Assembly: GCA_947470185.1 (NCBI GenBank)
Contig: CANIRZ010000002.1
Location: 62,001 to 126,000, forward strand
Source of the DNA: Sphingomonadales bacterium
GTDB taxonomy: Bacteria > Pseudomonadota > Alphaproteobacteria > Sphingomonadales > Sphingomonadaceae
DNA length: 64,000 bases
Direction of reading: 5' to 3'
Part shown: piece after piece, positions 61,311-64,000 of the stretch
How the letters are laid out: each line of letters begins with the position of its first letter
Position numbering within the stretch: position 1 is the first letter of the stretch
Position numbers and translations under genes: made by a program
Notes under the pieces: generated by a model
Databases searched by the model: none
Told to the model about the DNA's origin: nothing
Seen by the model: the letters and a program-made list of their open reading frames with translations, nothing else

Positions 61311-64000
61311 TTGCGGATAAAGAAGCTGAAACTCGTCGGCTTCAAAAGCTTTGTCGAGCCCGCCGAACTCAGGATTGAGAGCGGGCTCACGGGCATTGTC
61401 GGGCCCAATGGTTGCGGCAAATCCAACTTGCTTGAGGCCATTCGCTGGGTGATGGGGGAAAGCAGCGCCAAGTCAATGCGTGGCGCGGGCATGGAAGATG
61501 TGATCTTTGCCGGAACCGCGTCGCGTCCGCCGCGCGATTTCGCTGAAGTAACCATATTGGCCGAGCGCAGCGACGAAGGCGACGAGAACGATGCCGATGA
61601 AGAGTTAGAAGTCACCCGCCGGATCGAGCGCGGGGCAGGCTCCGCTTATCGATCAAACGGCCGCGATGTCCGCGCGAAGGATGTTGCGCTTATTTTTGCC
61701 GATGCTGCAACCGGCGCACATTCGCCCGCACTGGTGAGCCAAGGCCGCATTGGCGCAATCATCTCCGCCAAGCCGCAGGAACGCCGCCAAATGCTTGAGG
61801 AAGCGGCGGGCATCTCCGGCCTGCACGTGCGCCGGAAGGATGCCGAACAAAAGCTGCGCGCCGCCGAGGCCAATCTGACACGGCTGGCAACTATTCTGGC
61901 GGACATGGATGCGCGGGCCGGTCAATTGCGCCGTCAGGCCAAGCAAGCCGAACGCTATCGCACGCTGACCAAAGACATTCTTCAGGCCGAGGCCCGTTTA
62001 ATCTTTGTGCGCTGGCGTGAGGCAAAAGCAGCGGCCGATATCGCCCGCGCTGAAGCAAATACTGCTTCCGGTGCCGTCGAAGACGCAGCGGTTGCGCAGC
62101 GCGTCCTGACGGACAAGCAGCAAGACGCGGTCCAGCAACTCGCCGACGCCCGCGCAGTCGCGATGGCTGCGCGCGATGCCGCCAACGACCTTTCAAACAG
62201 GCTTGTGCAGTTGACGGGCGAGCATGAACGGATAATCCAGCGCCAATCCGACCTAGCAGCTCAAGCGGCGCGCATGGCCGAAGATGGTGCGCGCGAAGGC
62301 AAGTTGACGCATGATGCGGCGGATGCGCTCACGCGGTTACAGGCGGAAAGCGTAACGCTTGCGGACCAGATTAAGGCGCAGGAGGAGGAACGCCCTGCGT
62401 TGCTGCGCACTGCGGAAAATGCGGAGCGGCAGGCGCGTGAAAGCGAGATTGCTTTGGCCAATGCGTCCGCCGAGCAAGCGCGCGCCGATGCCGAATTGCG
62501 CGTGGCAAATGCCGCGTTGGCGGCGGCATCAATGCGCGTACAACGGGCAGAGCAAGCCTGCGAGCGCGTGTGCGCAGAGCGCGACGCTTTGGGCGATGAG
62601 ACCGCATATACCGCCGCCAAAAGTGACGCCAATGGCAGCGTCGAAGCATTGCAGAAGCAATTGCAGAATGACGTTGCTACACATGACGCCGCCGACGCTC
62701 GTCGGACCGAGTTGATATCTGCCCGCGACGTCGCCCAAATAGCCATCGCGAGCGCCAAGGCCGAACTTGCCGCGCTGTTGACCGAACAAAGCGCGCTGCA
62801 GCGGTCCTTGACCAAGGGCCAAGGCGACAAAGCCATTGACCGCATTTCGGTCAAGCCCGGCTATGAACGCGCTTTGGCTGCGGCGTTGGGCGACGATGCA
62901 GATGCAAGCATTGGCGGAGAAACGGGGCGCCGCTGGCTTGGCGGGACCGCACCCATGAGCAAGCTGGCCAATGATGCGCTGATCCAATTTGTGGATGCAC
63001 CGCCAGAATTGGCCGCGCGGCTGTCGATGGTTCGTGTCGTGGAAACGGACGATGGCCAAGCGCTGGCCCCCGGCGAACGCGTGGTAACGTTGGCCGGAAA
63101 ACTGCGGCGCTGGGATGGCTTTGCGACCGATGGTGATGGCGCGACCATCGCAGAGCAATTGGTCCGCGCCAACCGCCTTGCGGAACTCGATTTGCTCATC
63201 ATACCTGCGCAAGGCGCACTGGATGCACAGGCGCAAAGCCTGTTGCAGATGACGGATAAAATTGAAGCTGCGCAGGACGCGGTCCGCTCGGCAGCGGCGG
63301 CGCGTGTGGCGACTGAAGGTCAGTTGCGGCAAGCACTGCGCGCCGTCGATCAAGCCGAAGATGCGTTGACGCGACTGAAATCTGCAAAGGCCGCCCTTGG
63401 CGACAGAATGGCCGCAGCCGAGCAAGATTTAGCCGAGGCGCAAGCGGAGCGCAAAGCAGCCGAGACAGCACGCAACGCCCTGCCCGACGGGTCGCATCAT
63501 GCGGACCTCGTGCAAAGCCTCGCCACCGCGCATGAGGCAACCCGCGATTTAATGGCCCGCAATCAGGCAGACCTGTCCGCGCTGGAACAACGCATCGCGC
63601 AAAGCCGCGAACGGCGTGCCGTGACGATGGCCGAAATTCGCAGCTGGCAGGAACGCGCCGGCGAGGCCGAACGCCGGATTGCTGAAATGAACACACGCAG
63701 CGCGGATATCTTTACTGAGCAAGAGGCGATGGCGGGAAGGCCGGAAATCCTAGCGCGCGACATTGCTACTTTGCGGGCAGACAAAGATGAGCTGGCCGAG
63801 AAACTCGCTGGCCTGCAAACCGCCGAGACGGCCCATGAAGCTACGTTGCGCGCGCTGGAGAGCGAATTGGCAGCAGCGGCGGAGCGCCTGTCGGTTGCCC
63901 GCGAGGCCCGCGCTGGCGCCAATGCGCGCGCCGAAAATCAGGAACAGCGCCGCGTTGAAATGGGCCGCATTTCAGGAGAACGGTTCGAATGCCCGCCACC
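61311..64000 (+). CDS. smc: Chromosome segregation protein SMC (TTG start, 3' end outside window)
   Basis: TTG-start translation LRIKKLKLVGFKSFVEPAELRIESGLTGIVGPNGCGKSNLLEAIRWVMGESSAKSMRG...; frame spot-checked open through the coiled coil; absent from the ORF track, probably because it lacks an in-window stop. Confidence 0.95.
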   Translation, partial: MRIKKLKLVGFKSFVEPAELRIESGLTGIVGPNGCGKSNLLEAIRWVMGESSAKSMRGAGMEDVIFAGTASRPPRDFAEVTILAERSDEGDENDADEELEVTRRIERGAGSAYRSNGRDVRAKDVALIFADAATGAHSPALVSQGRIGAIISAKPQERRQMLEEAAGISGLHVRRKDAEQKLRAAEANLTRLATILADMDARAGQLRRQAKQAERYRTLTKDILQAEARLIFVRWREAKAAADIARAEANTASGAVEDAAVAQRVLTDKQQDAVQQLADARAVAMAARDAANDLSNRLVQLTGEHERIIQRQSDLAAQAARMAEDGAREGKLTHDAADALTRLQAESVTLADQIKAQEEERPALLRTAENAERQARESEIALANASAEQARADAELRVANAALAAASMRVQRAEQACERVCAERDALGDETAYTAAKSDANGSVEALQKQLQNDVATHDAADARRTELISARDVAQIAIASAKAELAALLTEQSALQRSLTKGQGDKAIDRISVKPGYERALAAALGDDADASIGGETGRRWLGGTAPMSKLANDALIQFVDAPPELAARLSMVRVVETDDGQALAPGERVVTLAGKLRRWDGFATDGDGATIAEQLVRANRLAELDLLIIPAQGALDAQAQSLLQMTDKIEAAQDAVRSAAAARVATEGQLRQALRAVDQAEDALTRLKSAKAALGDRMAAAEQDLAEAQAERKAAETARNALPDGSHHADLVQSLATAHEATRDLMARNQADLSALEQRIAQSRERRAVTMAEIRSWQERAGEAERRIAEMNTRSADIFTEQEAMAGRPEILARDIATLRADKDELAEKLAGLQTAETAHEATLRALESELAAAAERLSVAREARAGANARAENQEQRRVEMGRISGERFECPP

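Noticed and set aside
62529-63425. 298-aa minus-strand ORF inside smc
   Set aside because: The plus-strand smc frame is open and shows coiled-coil and hinge-like sequence; the minus ORF is a shadow.

Overview
This 64 kb window looks like a continuous, densely coded housekeeping segment of an alphaproteobacterial chromosome. Protein content and synteny suggest a Sphingomonadales member (inference). I saw no phage, transposase, CRISPR array, rRNA or tRNA. About 60 CDSs are supported. Main blocks are dnaJ/dnaK, grpE/hrcA/rph/rdgB/hemW/xerC, gshB/yraN/rsmI/lpoA-like, def/recR/fmt/truA, the F1 ATP synthase operon atpHAGDC, an ammonium transporter, a siroheme/sulfite-reduction operon (cobA-DUF2849-cysI-DUF934-cysH), rpmH-rnpA-yidD-yidC-engB, aroC/fabI, pdxH/CDF/phzF, mgtE, nudC, and mutY/DUF721/DsbA-like x2/smc. 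I do not see a convincing new multi-gene system such as a defence or mobile cassette. The most interesting signals are non-coding: two mutually exclusive 6-bp hairpins over the start of a GST gene, preceded by a perfect 12-bp hairpin; a dyad that exactly fills the 17-nt spacer of an RpoH-type dnaK promoter; and in-frame 'echoes' of the C-terminal codons of atpH and atpG followed by a second stop codon. Also notable are an Ala/Lys/Pro-rich extension of AtpD with a short AtpC, REP-like repeats, and a CX2CX3CX22C motif in a nitronate monooxygenase-like protein. All calls come from reading the sequence; no searches or folding programs were run.
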